Assembly (NCBI RefSeq): GCF_028335745.1 | Contig: NZ_CP116477.1 | Span: 3,224,001-3,288,000 of the forward strand | Length of the DNA: 64,000 nt | Reading direction: 5' to 3' | Source of the DNA: Pectobacterium sp. A5351 | GTDB lineage: Bacteria; Pseudomonadota; Gammaproteobacteria; Enterobacterales; Enterobacteriaceae | Shown here: positions 32,309 to 41,485 of the stretch, piece after piece | How the letters are laid out: every line of letters begins with the position of its first letter | Numbering within the stretch: the first letter of the stretch is position 1 | The notes under the pieces: model-generated | Told to the model about the DNA's origin: nothing | What the model saw: the letters and a program-made list of their open reading frames with translations, nothing else | The model's database searches: none | Position numbers and translations under genes: made by a program

Positions 32309-32349
32309 CGCAAAAAACAGCGCCGCACGGGGAACCGGGCGGCGCTGTG
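32309..32349 (-). terminator. Terminator of pehA
   Basis: CAGCGCCGC and GCGGCGCTG form a 9-bp GC-rich stem; on the minus strand it is followed by TTTTTT. It stands about 30 bases after the pehA stop. Confidence 0.85.
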
Positions 32350-32373
32350 GGGTAGAGCGATGACTTAACCGGG

Positions 32374-33582
32374 CTACTTCTTAACGGTGACGTTCTTGAT
32401 TTGCCATGTACTGTCGCTCGTCAGTTTGACATTCTTCATCGTCACTTCTATTGGCTTTTTCGCATTCTCGCCGTTCAGGACCACCACGCCTTTGGTTTGA
32501 GACGTAATATCCTTAAAGGTAATATCACTCCAATCAGGGACATTACTTCCCTCTTTTTGCTCATACACTGTATCAATCACAATTGGCTTGGCCACATTCT
32601 TCATGACGACATTGCTATACCGAACGCCATTGACCACTCCGGCAGCCGACTTGTCGCTCTTAATGCGTAAACCATTTGTCGTGCCATTCATATTCAGGTC
32701 ATCGACGGTTACATTATAAACACCCATCGTTTCGCTGCCGATCGACATGCCGTGTCCCGTCCCAAATTCATTGTGCAAAATGGAAACATTGCGCGTTTCA
32801 GAACGGCCTTTATAGGCTTTAATCGCCACATTATCATCGCCTGTTGAAATGTTACTGTGGGCAATAGTGATGTTTTTTGATGACATCGGATCGATACCGT
32901 CAGTGTTTCTGGCGGTAGACGGCGTTTTGATCGTGGTTTTCCACGCGGTCAAACCATCACTATCGCTGAACACAACGTGGAAGTTCGGGGAGTTGATTAA
33001 AGAAACGTTATACAGTGTGAAATTCTTGCTCTTGTTAATCTGAAGCAGCCGTGGGGTATTCTGTTTCAGCTTTTTCACTTTGGCATCGGCAGCCAGATCC
33101 CACCAGCTTACCTTTTTATCCTGAAGCTTCACGCCACCTTGCCCATCAATAGTGCCCGGTCCATAGATTCCGCTATTCGTGGTGCTCGTCGCGGTGATAA
33201 ACGCATCACAGCCTTTACCGTTATTATCCACCACGCCGCAGGATGACGATGCATTCTCAAAAGACTTAGCGTTATTCACTGCCCGCAACGTCACGCCTTT
33301 GTCAATTAATAAGCTAACACCGGAAGGCAGGGAAAGCGGGCCACTGAGGAAGACAGAAGCGCTCCCTTCGCTCAATTTTACCGCTTTTCCTTGCCCACAA
33401 TTGTTCAAGGCTTTTTGAATCGTGCTGGTGGCTGTGCTGCTGTCCGCTTTAAGTACTGTACAGGCAGCAGGCACTATCGGTTCATTTACCGTGCGGGAAT
33501 CAGCAGCCAATGCTGATGCGCTGAACAGACCGATAAGCCCCAATGATAATGACAAAACGCGTTTGCCTGATTGGTATTCCAT
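32374..33582 (-). CDS. pehA: Secreted endo-polygalacturonase PehA (GH28)
   Basis: Hydrolyses the alpha-1,4 bonds of polygalacturonate in plant cell walls; in soft-rot bacteria it leaves the cell by the Out type II system. The 402-residue product has a signal peptide of about 26 residues (LFSASALAADS) and all GH28 active-site motifs in order: NTDGID near 226, GDDNVAIK near 248, GHGMSIGSE near 276 and RIKS near 310, including the three acids and the His. The length equals the PehA of P. carotovorum. It is transcribed away from pelI. Confidence 0.96.
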   Translation of the reverse strand: MEYQSGKRVLSLSLGLIGLFSASALAADSRTVNEPIVPAACTVLKADSSTATSTIQKALNNCGQGKAVKLSEGSASVFLSGPLSLPSGVSLLIDKGVTLRAVNNAKSFENASSSCGVVDNNGKGCDAFITATSTTNSGIYGPGTIDGQGGVKLQDKKVSWWDLAADAKVKKLKQNTPRLLQINKSKNFTLYNVSLINSPNFHVVFSDSDGLTAWKTTIKTPSTARNTDGIDPMSSKNITIAHSNISTGDDNVAIKAYKGRSETRNVSILHNEFGTGHGMSIGSETMGVYNVTVDDLNMNGTTNGLRIKSDKSAAGVVNGVRYSNVVMKNVAKPIVIDTVYEQKEGSNVPDWSDITFKDITSQTKGVVVLNGENAKKPIEVTMKNVKLTSDSTWQIKNVTVKK

Positions 33583-33622
33583 GTCAAACCTTCCCTTATA
33601 GATATCCGCAATTTTGTTGTTA

Positions 33623-33641
33623 TCTAAAAATAAATTTCATT
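33623..33641 (-). promoter_or_regulatory. Possible KdgR box upstream of pehA
   Basis: On the minus strand the sequence AATGAAATTTATTTTTAGA has a perfect left half (AATGAAA) of the KdgR operator used in pectinase genes of soft-rot bacteria, but only 3 of 7 matches in the right half. It is 41 bases before the pehA start, a position suited to repression. Confidence 0.35.
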
Positions 33642-34157
33642 CTCTTTCTTATTAATAAGAAAAATAAAAAGCATTTATAGAAACTAAAAATTACCGCACA
33701 TGAATATTCAGATTAATAACAGTCCATTTACATAAAAATTCCCGATGCTTATTCAGTAAAGCATTCGATTTTACGCATGATTAAATTATCACCGCAAAAT
33801 TAAATGGTGCATCAACAAAACGTAGAAACAAAACGAATCCCGTCACGCACAGCAATAGGCGAGTGATAAGATTTTCACCTCTTCACACCATTCATTTTTC
33901 TTATTCTTTAATAAGAACCTTCCGAGTGTTTATTAATTACCAAAAAATAATTAAATGAAATATAATAAGCGAGTAATAAAATTAAATATAAAATAATCAC
34001 AGGCTAAACTAAATAATATGATTAACCTCAACAATTTCGACGAATTATTATTCATTTCATATTCTCTGATATATAATCCTCTGTGATGCGAAAGGACCCC
34101 CTCTTTATTTTGAGTAAATAAGAGAAAAATATCCGTTTAATTTACAAGGAAAAACAC
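33642..34157. other. Shared control region between divergent pehA and pelI
   Basis: About 570 bases of strongly AT-rich DNA separate the two pectinase genes, longer than needed for two simple promoters. I see several TTTCAT/ATGAAA half sites but no complete second KdgR operator, and a motif AAGGACCCCCT at 34092-34102 that also occurs upstream of the adhesin. No reading frame of note. Confidence 0.5.
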
Positions 34158-35201
34158 ATGTTTAAGTATTTAACACCGATATTTTTATGTACTGCTGCCT
34201 TTTCTTTTCAAGCCCAGGCTGATGACACAATGCTGATGCTGCTGAAAAAAGATAATGCGACCTATTTAAGCTGGTCTACCGATGCAGGCAATGTTGTTCG
34301 CCAGGACGTGTATCGCAGCACCAGCAATAATCAGGCTGGCAGCCAAAAAATCGCAGAACTCAATTCCACCGACAGGACTTTTACCGATTTAACGGCTAAT
34401 CCGAAGTCAGACTATTGGTATTGGGTGGATACCGTTAGCAGTAACAATAGCGTACTGAAATCTAATGCAGCGCAAACGGCTCCGGCACCATTGCGCGCAA
34501 CGGCGCTTAAGGCAACCAGTTCAGAATGTAAAGCGGGGGCGGTGATTAAAGATAAAACTGTCGACTGCGGCGGTATTACTCTGGGTCTGAGCTGTAGTGG
34601 AGACAGTGATAAACAACCTCCGGTTATCACGCTGGAAAATGCCACCATTAAGAATCTGCGCATCTCCGAGAAGGGCGGTTCTGACGGTATCCACTGTAAA
34701 TCAGGCGACTGCCGTATCGAAAACGTGATCTGGGAAGATATCTGTGAAGATGCGGTGACCAACAATGGCAAAACTCTGACCATCGTCGGAGGTGTCGCAC
34801 ATAACACCACCAATGGCCCTGGCGGCAAGCCGGACAAAGTTCTGCAACAGAATGCCAAAAACAGCCACACTATCGTACAGGGCAACTTCACCCTGACGGG
34901 TCAACACGGCAAACTGTGGCGCTCTTGCGGTGACTGCACCAATAACGGCGGTCCGCGTAACCTCACCATTATTAGCGCAACCGTTAACGGCACCATTGAT
35001 AGCATCGCTGGCGTAAACCGTAACTTTGGCGATGTGGCTGAAATCCGCGATCTGCGTATTAAAAACTACAAAGAAGGCAAACCGCCTGTATGTGAAGAGT
35101 TTACCGGTGTAGAAAAAGGCAAGGGCGATTCACCAAAACACGGCGAATTCTGGGATACCAAGAACTGCAAAGTTAGCCGTTCAAACGTTAAAGCCCTGTA
35201 A
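34158..35201 (+). CDS. pelI: Secreted pectate lyase PelI (fibronectin III domain plus PL3)
   Basis: Cleaves polygalacturonate by beta-elimination in a calcium-dependent manner. The 347-residue product has a signal peptide (MFKYLTPIFL...FQAQA, about 21 residues), an N-terminal fibronectin type III domain (about 22-108; ATYLSWSTDAG and YWYWVDTVS), an Ala/Pro linker, then the Cys-rich PL3 catalytic domain (ECKAGAVIKDKTVDCGG to the end) with the IRISEKGGSDGIHCK and EDICEDAVTNNG stretches of this family. This two-domain form and length match PelI of Dickeya and Pel-3 of P. carotovorum. Export by the Out system after Sec is expected. Confidence 0.94.
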   Translation: MFKYLTPIFLCTAAFSFQAQADDTMLMLLKKDNATYLSWSTDAGNVVRQDVYRSTSNNQAGSQKIAELNSTDRTFTDLTANPKSDYWYWVDTVSSNNSVLKSNAAQTAPAPLRATALKATSSECKAGAVIKDKTVDCGGITLGLSCSGDSDKQPPVITLENATIKNLRISEKGGSDGIHCKSGDCRIENVIWEDICEDAVTNNGKTLTIVGGVAHNTTNGPGGKPDKVLQQNAKNSHTIVQGNFTLTGQHGKLWRSCGDCTNNGGPRNLTIISATVNGTIDSIAGVNRNFGDVAEIRDLRIKNYKEGKPPVCEEFTGVEKGKGDSPKHGEFWDTKNCKVSRSNVKAL

Positions 35202-35227
35202 TTCTGCCAGCAGAGTTCACAGCCATT

Positions 35228-35428
35228 ACTCTAAATAATTCGAGTTTCAGGCAGGCTGCAAGAGAAGGCATCCCGATGAGCTTACTCAGGTAAGTGATTC
35301 GGGTAACTGACAAATCTGCCATAGGCAGGTCTGAACGCTGCTTGCAGCGGCCCCAACGGGGCGAGGCACACGTCAGCGTGCCGAGTAACGCAGCCAACGC
35401 ACATGCAATTTGAAGTATGACGAGTATA
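35228..35428. repeat. Full-length palindromic intergenic repeat (copy C)
   Basis: About 200 bases from ACTCTAAATAATTCGAG to TTGAAGTATGACGAGTAT. Internally it has several short stems (GAACGCTGCTTGCAGC, GGCCCCAACGGGGC, CACGTCAGCGTG). Two internal segments are nearly identical to the copy at 36.97 kb. It lies between pelI and uxuA. Confidence 0.85.
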
Positions 35429-35466
35429 AATTAATATTCCCTCTGGGGTTCTGACGCATCCATCGT

Positions 35467-35502
35467 CAACAGACCGTGCAACAACGCACGGTCTGTTTCA
35501 TT
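35467..35502. terminator. Strong hairpin between pelI and uxuA
   Basis: ACAGACCGTGC and GCACGGTCTGT form a perfect 11-bp stem with a 6-base loop, followed on the plus strand by TTCATTTCATT. It lies immediately beyond the uxuA stop and probably ends transcription from both sides, although only the plus strand has a T-rich tail. Confidence 0.7.
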
Positions 35503-35505
35503 TCA

Positions 35506-36702
35506 TTACCCTTGCTGCAATTCGGTAAACAGCGTGCGCTTCAGCGCCAGTTCGACACCACGCAATTCCGCCAACCCTTTCAGACGACCGATTGCCGAAT
35601 AGCCGGGATTGGTTCTCTTTTTCAGATCGTCCAGCATCTGATGCCCGTGATCCGGGCGCATGGGAATTGGACGACGATCGCCTGCCTTCTGGCGCCGCAA
35701 CTCTTCCGCCAGAATGGCCTTGATGATCGCCACCATATCCACATCCCCCTGCAAATGCGCTCCTTCATGAAACGTTTTGGGGTGGTCTTCCCGGCAGGTG
35801 CTGCGCAGATGGGTGAAATGCACGCGATCGCCAAACATTTCCAGCATCGTAACCAAGTCGTTATCGGCCAGTACACCGTACGATCCCGTGCAGAAGGTAA
35901 AGCCGTTATGCAGGCTATCGACCGTCTGTTTCAGCCAGCGCATGTCGTCAATGGTGGACATCACGCGCGGCAACCCAAGAATCGGGCGCGGCGGATCATC
36001 GGGGTGAATGGCCAGGCGAATACCGACAGCCTCCGCAACAGGCACAATCTCACGAAGGAAATGCCCAAGGTGCTCACGCAGTTTCGCATGGTCAATACCG
36101 TCATATTCCGCCAAACGTCCACGGAATTGTTCCAGCGTATAGCCCTCTTCAGAGCCCGGCAGGCCTGCGATAATGTTCCCCGTCAGGCGCGCAATCTCTT
36201 CTTCACTCATCGCACAGAAGTAGTCGGCAGCCTGTGCCTGTTCATCCGCCGTGTAATCTTTTTCGGCACCGTGACGCTGTAGGATATGCAGTTCAAAGGC
36301 CGCAAAGGCAATATGATCGAAACGCAGCGCTTTTGCGCCATCCGGCAGAACATACTCCAGATCGGTTCGCGTCCAGTCCAATACGGGCATGAAGTTATAG
36401 CACACCGTATCGATCCCGCACTGCGCCAGATTGCGCAGCGATTGCTGATAGTTGGCGATATGCTGCTGATACTTCCCCGTCTGGGTTTTAATTTCTTCAT
36501 GAACCGGTACGCTTTCCACCACCGACCAGACCAGCCCTTTCGCTTTCAATTCGGCTTTGCGCTTTTCAATCTCTTCAACCGACCAGATTTCACCATTGGG
36601 AATGTGGTGCAGTGCCGTCACCACGCCAGTCGCACCAGCTTGCCGCACGTCATCCAGTGAGACAGGATCGTTCGGGCCGTACCAACGCCAGGTTTGTTCC
36701 AT
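35506..36702 (-). CDS. uxuA: Mannonate dehydratase UxuA
   Basis: Dehydrates D-mannonate to 2-keto-3-deoxygluconate in the glucuronate branch of hexuronate catabolism. The 398-residue product begins [21 protein letters not shown] and contains the conserved segments [51 protein letters not shown] and [12 protein letters not shown], which carry the metal-binding Cys/His residues of the family. Length matches E. coli UxuA (394). uxuB does not follow. A palindromic operator of the UxuR/ExuR type lies upstream and the likely regulator gene is next in line. Confidence 0.95.
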   Translation of the reverse strand: MEQTWRWYGPNDPVSLDDVRQAGATGVVTALHHIPNGEIWSVEEIEKRKAELKAKGLVWSVVESVPVHEEIKTQTGKYQQHIANYQQSLRNLAQCGIDTVCYNFMPVLDWTRTDLEYVLPDGAKALRFDHIAFAAFELHILQRHGAEKDYTADEQAQAADYFCAMSEEEIARLTGNIIAGLPGSEEGYTLEQFRGRLAEYDGIDHAKLREHLGHFLREIVPVAEAVGIRLAIHPDDPPRPILGLPRVMSTIDDMRWLKQTVDSLHNGFTFCTGSYGVLADNDLVTMLEMFGDRVHFTHLRSTCREDHPKTFHEGAHLQGDVDMVAIIKAILAEELRRQKAGDRRPIPMRPDHGHQMLDDLKKRTNPGYSAIGRLKGLAELRGVELALKRTLFTELQQG

Positions 36703-36810
36703 ACTGAGTTACCTTTTTTCGCCAAGTGAGAAAGTTGTTTTTGTCACTTTTTTCATCAATAAATGAGGAAAAGACTACCTCACCGGGGCAGGCTGTCAAA
36801 CGAAATGCAC

Positions 36811-36828
36811 AAATTGATTGACCAATTA
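36811..36828 (-). promoter_or_regulatory. Probable UxuR/ExuR operator of uxuA
   Basis: AAATTGATTGACCAATTA is a near-palindrome close to the known enterobacterial operator AAATTGGTATACCAATTT. It lies 109 bases before the uxuA start, where the GntR protein encoded at 37.3-38.0 kb could bind. Confidence 0.6.
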
Positions 36829-36972
36829 CACAAAAAACTCAATTTTTGGCCTAACAGGCATCACAAATAGAGTGTAAAAATGAAAATGAAATCAAAAACA
36901 GGTTATTTGGTCTGATATCTTTTCTCTCCGCACACCGATGCGATACCGGAGAGAAAGGTTACACGGGGACAT

Positions 36973-37244
36973 ATACCCTAAATAATTCGAGTTTCAGGAC
37001 AAAACGTTAACGTTTTGAACAACGCAAAGCGTTGGCCCGCTAGGGCGAGGCTCACTTATGAGCCTCGTAACGCGGCAAGAGAAGACATCCCGATGAGCTT
37101 ACTTAGGTAAGTGATTCGGGTGGGTGACAAATCTGCCAGAGGCAGGTTTGAACGCTGCTTGCAGCGGCCCCAACGGGGCGAGGTACACGTTAGTGTGCCG
37201 AGTAGCGCAGCCAACGCACATGCAACTTGAAGTATGACGGGTAT
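36973..37244. repeat. Long palindromic intergenic repeat (copy D)
   Basis: About 270 bases with ends ATACCCTAAATAATTCGAG and TTGAAGTATGACGGGTAT, an obvious terminal inverted repeat (ATACCC / GGGTAT). It has an extra left module compared with copy C, made of AAAACGTTAACGTTTTG, AACGCAAAGCGTT and GAGGCTCACTTATGAGCCTC stems. It sits directly after the GntR regulator's stop codon. Confidence 0.85.
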
Positions 37245-37254
37245 ACAGGGGGAA

Positions 37255-37989
37255 TCAGGATTCCAGACGTGAGGGAACAGACTCGAACAGGTAGCCGTCG
37301 AATGCCGGATCGTCCACATTCGAGATTTCCAGCAGTTTAATTTTTACGTTTTCCAAATGCTGCCACATTGCCTGACGCGCCATGTTCACATCGCGACGAG
37401 ACACGGCACGCAGGATCTGCTCATGATCGTCCAGCCACTGGCGCTGATAGCTGAAATCATCGGTATGGGAGTGAATGCCTTGCCACATTGGACTGCGTTT
37501 ACGCGCCTGCCACACCTCATACACCATATTGGCTAAGACGCTGTTTTGGGTAGACTGCGCCAGCAGGCAATGGAATTGTTCATCGGCGCTTTCATCCACG
37601 CTGCCGTTTTCAAGCGATGTCCTTTCTTGTTCAATGGCCTGGCGCATTTTCACAATGTCGCTTTTGGTTGCCTGCATCGCGGCAAACGCGGCCACTTCGC
37701 CTTCCAGCAACTGGCGCGCCTGCATCAGCTCGAAGGGACCATAGCCGCTGTCCACTACGCCATCTTTCCCCTGCGCGGTCGGCAGTTGCATAACATAAAC
37801 GCCAGAGCCTTTACGCACCTCAATCAACTTTTCCAATTCCAGCATGATCAGGGCTTCACGCACTACGCTGCGGCTGACGTTGTAGGTTTCAGCAATATCA
37901 CGTTCTGGGGGCAAGCGATCGCCAATCTGATAGTTGCCCTTCAGAATTTCCGCGCGAAGATTGTCGCCAATCTGCTGATATAAACGCAT
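37255..37989 (-). CDS. GntR-family (FadR/FCD) hexuronate regulator, UxuR/ExuR type
   Basis: Transcriptional repressor expected to respond to hexuronates or their breakdown products. The 244-residue product has an N-terminal winged helix (LYQQIGDNLRAEILKGN, RLPPERDIAETYNVSRSVVREAL) and a C-terminal FCD ligand-binding domain whose GPFELMQARQLLEGEVAAFA and QAMWQHLENVKIKL segments resemble ExuR of E. coli more than UxuR. It is next to uxuA and both have palindromic TTGG...CCAA operators upstream, so control of uxuA and of itself is inferred. Whether the ortholog is ExuR or UxuR cannot be settled here. Confidence 0.85.
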   Translation of the reverse strand: MRLYQQIGDNLRAEILKGNYQIGDRLPPERDIAETYNVSRSVVREALIMLELEKLIEVRKGSGVYVMQLPTAQGKDGVVDSGYGPFELMQARQLLEGEVAAFAAMQATKSDIVKMRQAIEQERTSLENGSVDESADEQFHCLLAQSTQNSVLANMVYEVWQARKRSPMWQGIHSHTDDFSYQRQWLDDHEQILRAVSRRDVNMARQAMWQHLENVKIKLLEISNVDDPAFDGYLFESVPSRLES

Positions 37990-38024
37990 ACCGCTATCCC
38001 TTTATTCAACATCGGCCATCGTAA

Positions 38025-38041
38025 TATTGGCCTGACCAAAA
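38025..38041 (-). promoter_or_regulatory. Probable autoregulatory operator of the GntR regulator
   Basis: TATTGGCCTGACCAAAA contains the inverted repeat TTGG-N5-CCAA, similar to the uxuA operator, 38 bases before the regulator's start codon. Autorepression is inferred. Confidence 0.5.
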
Positions 38042-38289
38042 GACAGAAAAATGCCTAATTTGTCTGAAGTATAACATGAAGCCCCACTACGCCGCACGCT
38101 GAGCAATCTGCACGCGAAATAATTTCGGATATAGTGTTGTCGAGCGCCGTATCCCATTCGCTATCAGGTTGATGTCGCCAGCAGACAAGGAGCATAAATG
38201 ACAATAGATGTATTTCGGTTCGTTTCATGGACAGTCTGGAGGCGGATAATGGCCGGTTTGCTCACCCTTATCGGCGTCATTTTCATGGT

Positions 38290-38376
38290 GGTAACGTTTT
38301 GAGCAACACAACGTGTTGGCCCTTCAGGGCGAGATTTAAGGGAAGACAACACATCTACGGCTTGAAGTATGACGGC
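38290..38376. repeat. Degraded copy of the palindromic repeat (copy E)
   Basis: GTAACGTTTTGAGCAACACA, GTTGGCCCTTCAGGGCGAG and CTTGAAGTATGACGG match the left module and right end of copy D with many changes and a central deletion. It lies in the 455-base gap before the phosphatase gene; the rest of that gap shows nothing I can name. Confidence 0.55.
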
Positions 38377-38444
38377 GGCTGTCATCATTTGGTCATCAAG
38401 GGCAGGTATTTTGACTTAAAGATAAATCCGCCCAAAGATTAACC

Positions 38445-39689
38445 ATGATCGCCATGTCCGTTCCTTGCGCCCGACCGCTCATCCGGGGTACACCGGTGGC
38501 GCGAGATCTTTGCATTCCCCTGCCGGACGTTTCTCCTGACACCGACAACGCCACCGTATTGCAGTTATTCAGTAAAAATAAAGAGTGGGTCAGCCTGCCT
38601 GTCGTTGAGGATGGACGCCCTTTCGGCTTAATCAACCGCCACATTTTTCTCTCGCAGATGTCGCGGCCTTTTTATCGCGAACTGTACGATAAAAAGAGCT
38701 GCATCGCGTTTATGGATAACAACCCGCTGATTGTTGATGCGCTGGCGTCGTTAAACGACGTGGCCGATCAAACGGTGATCACCGGTGATAAGTCGCTGAC
38801 GGACGGCTTTATGATCACCGAGAACGGGCGTTATATCGGTATCGGATTGGGCATCGATCTTATCAAGGCCGTCTCTGATATGCATCTGCGTCAGCATCAG
38901 CAAATTATGCAGAGCATCGAATATGCCAGTGTAATTCAGGCCGCCATGATGACGACATCAACGCAGGCGATGTCCCGCACGCTTGCAGACTGGTGTTTGG
39001 CCTGGGAACCGCGAGACTGTGTCGGCGGTGACTGCTATGCCTTTAAAACCTATCAGAATGGCTGGCTTGCTGCCGTCGCAGACTGTACCGGACACGGCGT
39101 ACCCGGCGCATTTATGACGCTGATTTTCTCTTCCGCACTGGAACAGGCGCTAACACAGCACGGTCCGATGCTGCCTGCGCAGCTATTACAAACGATCAAC
39201 CACTATATTAAAGATACGCTGGGGCAGCGTGACGAAACGTGCCAGCTTTCTGCCTCTAACGACGGCTGCGATGCCATGCTGATGTTTTGCGACATGACGC
39301 GCAACACGCTGACATTTGCCGGCGCGAGGATGCCAGCCTTCATGCTGCAACGTCATACCGGACAACTGACGTCACTCCAGTGCAATCGTATGGGGATCGG
39401 CTATACCGAAACGCCTTATGACTACCAGTGGTCGAGCTACGAATTGCCGCTTCATGATAACGATATGTTTTTTACCACCACGGACGGATTGACGGATCAA
39501 ATTGGCGGAGAACGCAGGATTATGTTTGGAAAACGCCGGCTACAGGCGCATCTCCAGCACTATCAACACCAACCGATGCGCGACCTGGCTAACCAGCTCC
39601 TGTCGGCACATAAGATCTATCAGGGCGATCAGACCCGACGAGACGATTTAACATTTTGGGGCTTCCGACATTGTTCGACTTTTGTTTAA
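38445..39689 (+). CDS. siaA: SiaA-like PP2C (SpoIIE) phosphatase with N-terminal CBS-like domain
   Basis: Predicted serine/threonine phosphatase, first gene of a SiaABCD-like switch. In Pseudomonas, SiaA dephosphorylates SiaC and so turns on the diguanylate cyclase SiaD. The 414-residue product has a CBS-pair-like region (about 20-150: VSLPVVEDGRPFGLINRH and GDKSLTDGFMITENGRYIGIG), a helical linker, and a SpoIIE/PP2C domain with metal-binding motifs VGGDCYAF, ADCTGHGVPGAFMT, TTDGLTDQ and RRDDLTFWGF. Unlike Pseudomonas SiaA it has no membrane segments or HAMP, so the input would be cytoplasmic. The start is uncertain; an ATG three codons later is also possible. Confidence 0.8.
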   Translation: MIAMSVPCARPLIRGTPVARDLCIPLPDVSPDTDNATVLQLFSKNKEWVSLPVVEDGRPFGLINRHIFLSQMSRPFYRELYDKKSCIAFMDNNPLIVDALASLNDVADQTVITGDKSLTDGFMITENGRYIGIGLGIDLIKAVSDMHLRQHQQIMQSIEYASVIQAAMMTTSTQAMSRTLADWCLAWEPRDCVGGDCYAFKTYQNGWLAAVADCTGHGVPGAFMTLIFSSALEQALTQHGPMLPAQLLQTINHYIKDTLGQRDETCQLSASNDGCDAMLMFCDMTRNTLTFAGARMPAFMLQRHTGQLTSLQCNRMGIGYTETPYDYQWSSYELPLHDNDMFFTTTDGLTDQIGGERRIMFGKRRLQAHLQHYQHQPMRDLANQLLSAHKIYQGDQTRRDDLTFWGFRHCSTFV

Positions 39690-39702
39690 TCAGACAGGCA
39701 GG

Positions 39703-40257
39703 ATGATGCCAAACATCAAATACACTGAATTTTTCTCGCCCTCGCACCAGCATGACATCACGCTGTATTACGTGGGCTATTTTTCACAAAACATCATCAG
39801 TTCACTGGCAGAAACCATGCAGCTACAACTGGAGAAAAAGCAGCTTCCTGCCGGTATCCGCCGCAGACTGTTCTCTACCTTCGTCGAAATGGTGCAGAAC
39901 ATTACTCGCTATTCCGCCGCGCCGCTAACGGCGCTCGATCAGCCCGTCGAGGTCCGTCACGGTGCCGTCTGTCTGGGTTACGAAAATGGGAAATACTTCC
40001 TGCTGTGTGCCAACCCGGTCCACCCCGACGATATCGAAACGCTGAGGGGACGTCTTGAACCACTGCGCGGTATGACACTTGATGAAATCAGCCTCACCTA
40101 TAAGGCCTCTCTGCGTGCTGAAACCCCGTCATCAAGCAAAGGCGCGAATATGGGACTGTTGACCGTCGCGCGTGATGCCAGTGAGCCACTCCAGTTTACG
40201 TTTCGGGCAGACGCATCAACGGGACTATCTACGTTTTATCTGAAGGCAATCATTTGA
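39703..40257 (+). CDS. siaB: SiaB-like protein kinase
   Basis: Predicted GHKL-type kinase opposing the phosphatase by phosphorylating the SiaC-like partner. The 184-residue product contains RRRLFSTFVEMVQNITRYS, the N-box-like helix of SiaB-family (DUF6272) proteins, and a glycine-containing SKGANMGLLTVARD segment near residue 150 that fits the ATP lid. An alternative TTG start seven codons upstream was rejected in favour of ATG 39703 next to GGCAGG. Spacing to siaA is 13 bases and to siaC 1 base. Confidence 0.8.
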   Translation: MMPNIKYTEFFSPSHQHDITLYYVGYFSQNIISSLAETMQLQLEKKQLPAGIRRRLFSTFVEMVQNITRYSAAPLTALDQPVEVRHGAVCLGYENGKYFLLCANPVHPDDIETLRGRLEPLRGMTLDEISLTYKASLRAETPSSSKGANMGLLTVARDASEPLQFTFRADASTGLSTFYLKAII

Positions 40258-40258
40258 C

Positions 40259-40711
40259 ATGAAAAATATAACGCCCCTAAGCAACCTCCATATTTCGGGG
40301 ACATCCTGTACCCCGACCGTTGATTTTCACATTGACACACACCGTCTTTATCTTTCCGGCGAGTCTTATCCTGAGAATGCCGCAGCGTTTTATCGCCCAT
40401 TGCTCACAGAGATTCGGGCGTATCTGGATGCTTTAACGGCCCACGCGGAAACGATGCCCCCAGATGAGGCGCTGCCGAACATCGAAATTCACGTCTCCCT
40501 GATTTATTTCAACAGCTCCAGCACCAAGATGCTGTTCAGTTTATTCAACCTGCTTAACCAGGCTGCTGAACAGTCGCTATCGATTGCACTGTATTGGTAT
40601 TACGACAAAGACGACGATATTGCGGAAGAATTTGGTGAAGAACTGCACATTGACTTCCCTGCCCTGATTTTTCACAGCACGATTTTGAGTGAGAACCATG
40701 AGCACAATTGA
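40259..40711 (+). CDS. siaC: SiaC-like partner protein (DUF1987)
   Basis: Small protein of the SiaC/DUF1987 family, the phosphorylation target that, when unphosphorylated, binds and activates SiaD in Pseudomonas. The 150-residue product has the family segments PTVDFHIDTHRLYLSGESYPENAA (split here: PTVDFHI and LSGESYPEN) and IHVSLIYFNSSSTKML; the Ser/Thr cluster in the latter contains the expected phosphorylation position. The gene starts one base after siaB and its end overlaps the cyclase start, so the four genes are translationally linked. Confidence 0.85.
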   Translation: MKNITPLSNLHISGTSCTPTVDFHIDTHRLYLSGESYPENAAAFYRPLLTEIRAYLDALTAHAETMPPDEALPNIEIHVSLIYFNSSSTKMLFSLFNLLNQAAEQSLSIALYWYYDKDDDIAEEFGEELHIDFPALIFHSTILSENHEHN

Positions 40712-41405
40712 ATTATTTACACCGGAATACGACATTCTGCTCGCCGCGCGCAACATCGCTAACCAGCAGGAGAGGCCAGCCGAAGTCTACCGCGACACGC
40801 TGCTGGCATTAACCGACCACTACCAGCGGCTGGTACGAGAATCGCACCGCCTGATTTCACGCAGCGATCGGGCGGAGAAAGAGCTGAATCGCCTGAACGC
40901 CCAGCTCAATCAACTGGCGGTCGAGCTGGAGTACAAGGCCAGCCACGATCCACTGACCAGCGTGTATAACCGTGGCGCGATCATTGAACACATCAACCAG
41001 GCGCTGGAACGCAATCAGGCGGCGCTCATCGTGCTGGATATCGATCACTTCAAGCAGGTGAACGATACCTACGGCCACCCTACCGGCGATGCCGTGATCT
41101 GCGATCTGGTATCACGCGTGCAACACGGGCTGAATACTACGAGCAGCATTGGCCGCGTCGGCGGTGAAGAGTTCACTATCCTGCTGGAAGGGCATACGCT
41201 CATGCAGGCCGTCTCGCTCGCCAGCCGCCTTCATCAGGATCTCAACAGAATGCCGCTCAGCGTGCTGCCGCAACAGTGCGTTACCGCCAGCTTTGGCGTC
41301 AGTTGGGCACCGCAGAAAACCCGTTTCGATGCACTCTATGGCACAGCGGATGCTGCGCTCTATCAGGCCAAGAAAAAGGGAAGAAATAGAGTGGAATTTC
41401 AGTAA
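40698..41405 (+). CDS. siaD: SiaD-like diguanylate cyclase (GGDEF)
   Basis: Makes c-di-GMP from two GTP. The 235-residue product has an N-terminal helical stalk with a coiled coil (about 45-75) and a GGDEF domain with DPLTSVYNRG, DIDHFKQVNDTYGH and the active-site motif RVGGEEF, so it is predicted to be active. The position five residues before GGEEF where an RxxD product-inhibition site would be has NTTS, so inhibition through an I-site is unlikely. A GTG three codons upstream (40689) is a possible start. Last gene of the operon. Confidence 0.88.
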   Translation: MSTIELFTPEYDILLAARNIANQQERPAEVYRDTLLALTDHYQRLVRESHRLISRSDRAEKELNRLNAQLNQLAVELEYKASHDPLTSVYNRGAIIEHINQALERNQAALIVLDIDHFKQVNDTYGHPTGDAVICDLVSRVQHGLNTTSSIGRVGGEEFTILLEGHTLMQAVSLASRLHQDLNRMPLSVLPQQCVTASFGVSWAPQKTRFDALYGTADAALYQAKKKGRNRVEFQ

Positions 41406-41485
41406 GCCGTGGCCTAGGCGATTGCCGTCCCCCTGACTCACGACCATAATAGTGGGTATCGGCTTCTCCGAGACAGATTCCCGCT

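Noticed and set aside
34158..35201. Separate fibronectin III gene and lyase gene
   Set aside because: One uninterrupted frame with a linker; the two-domain form is the known PelI architecture.
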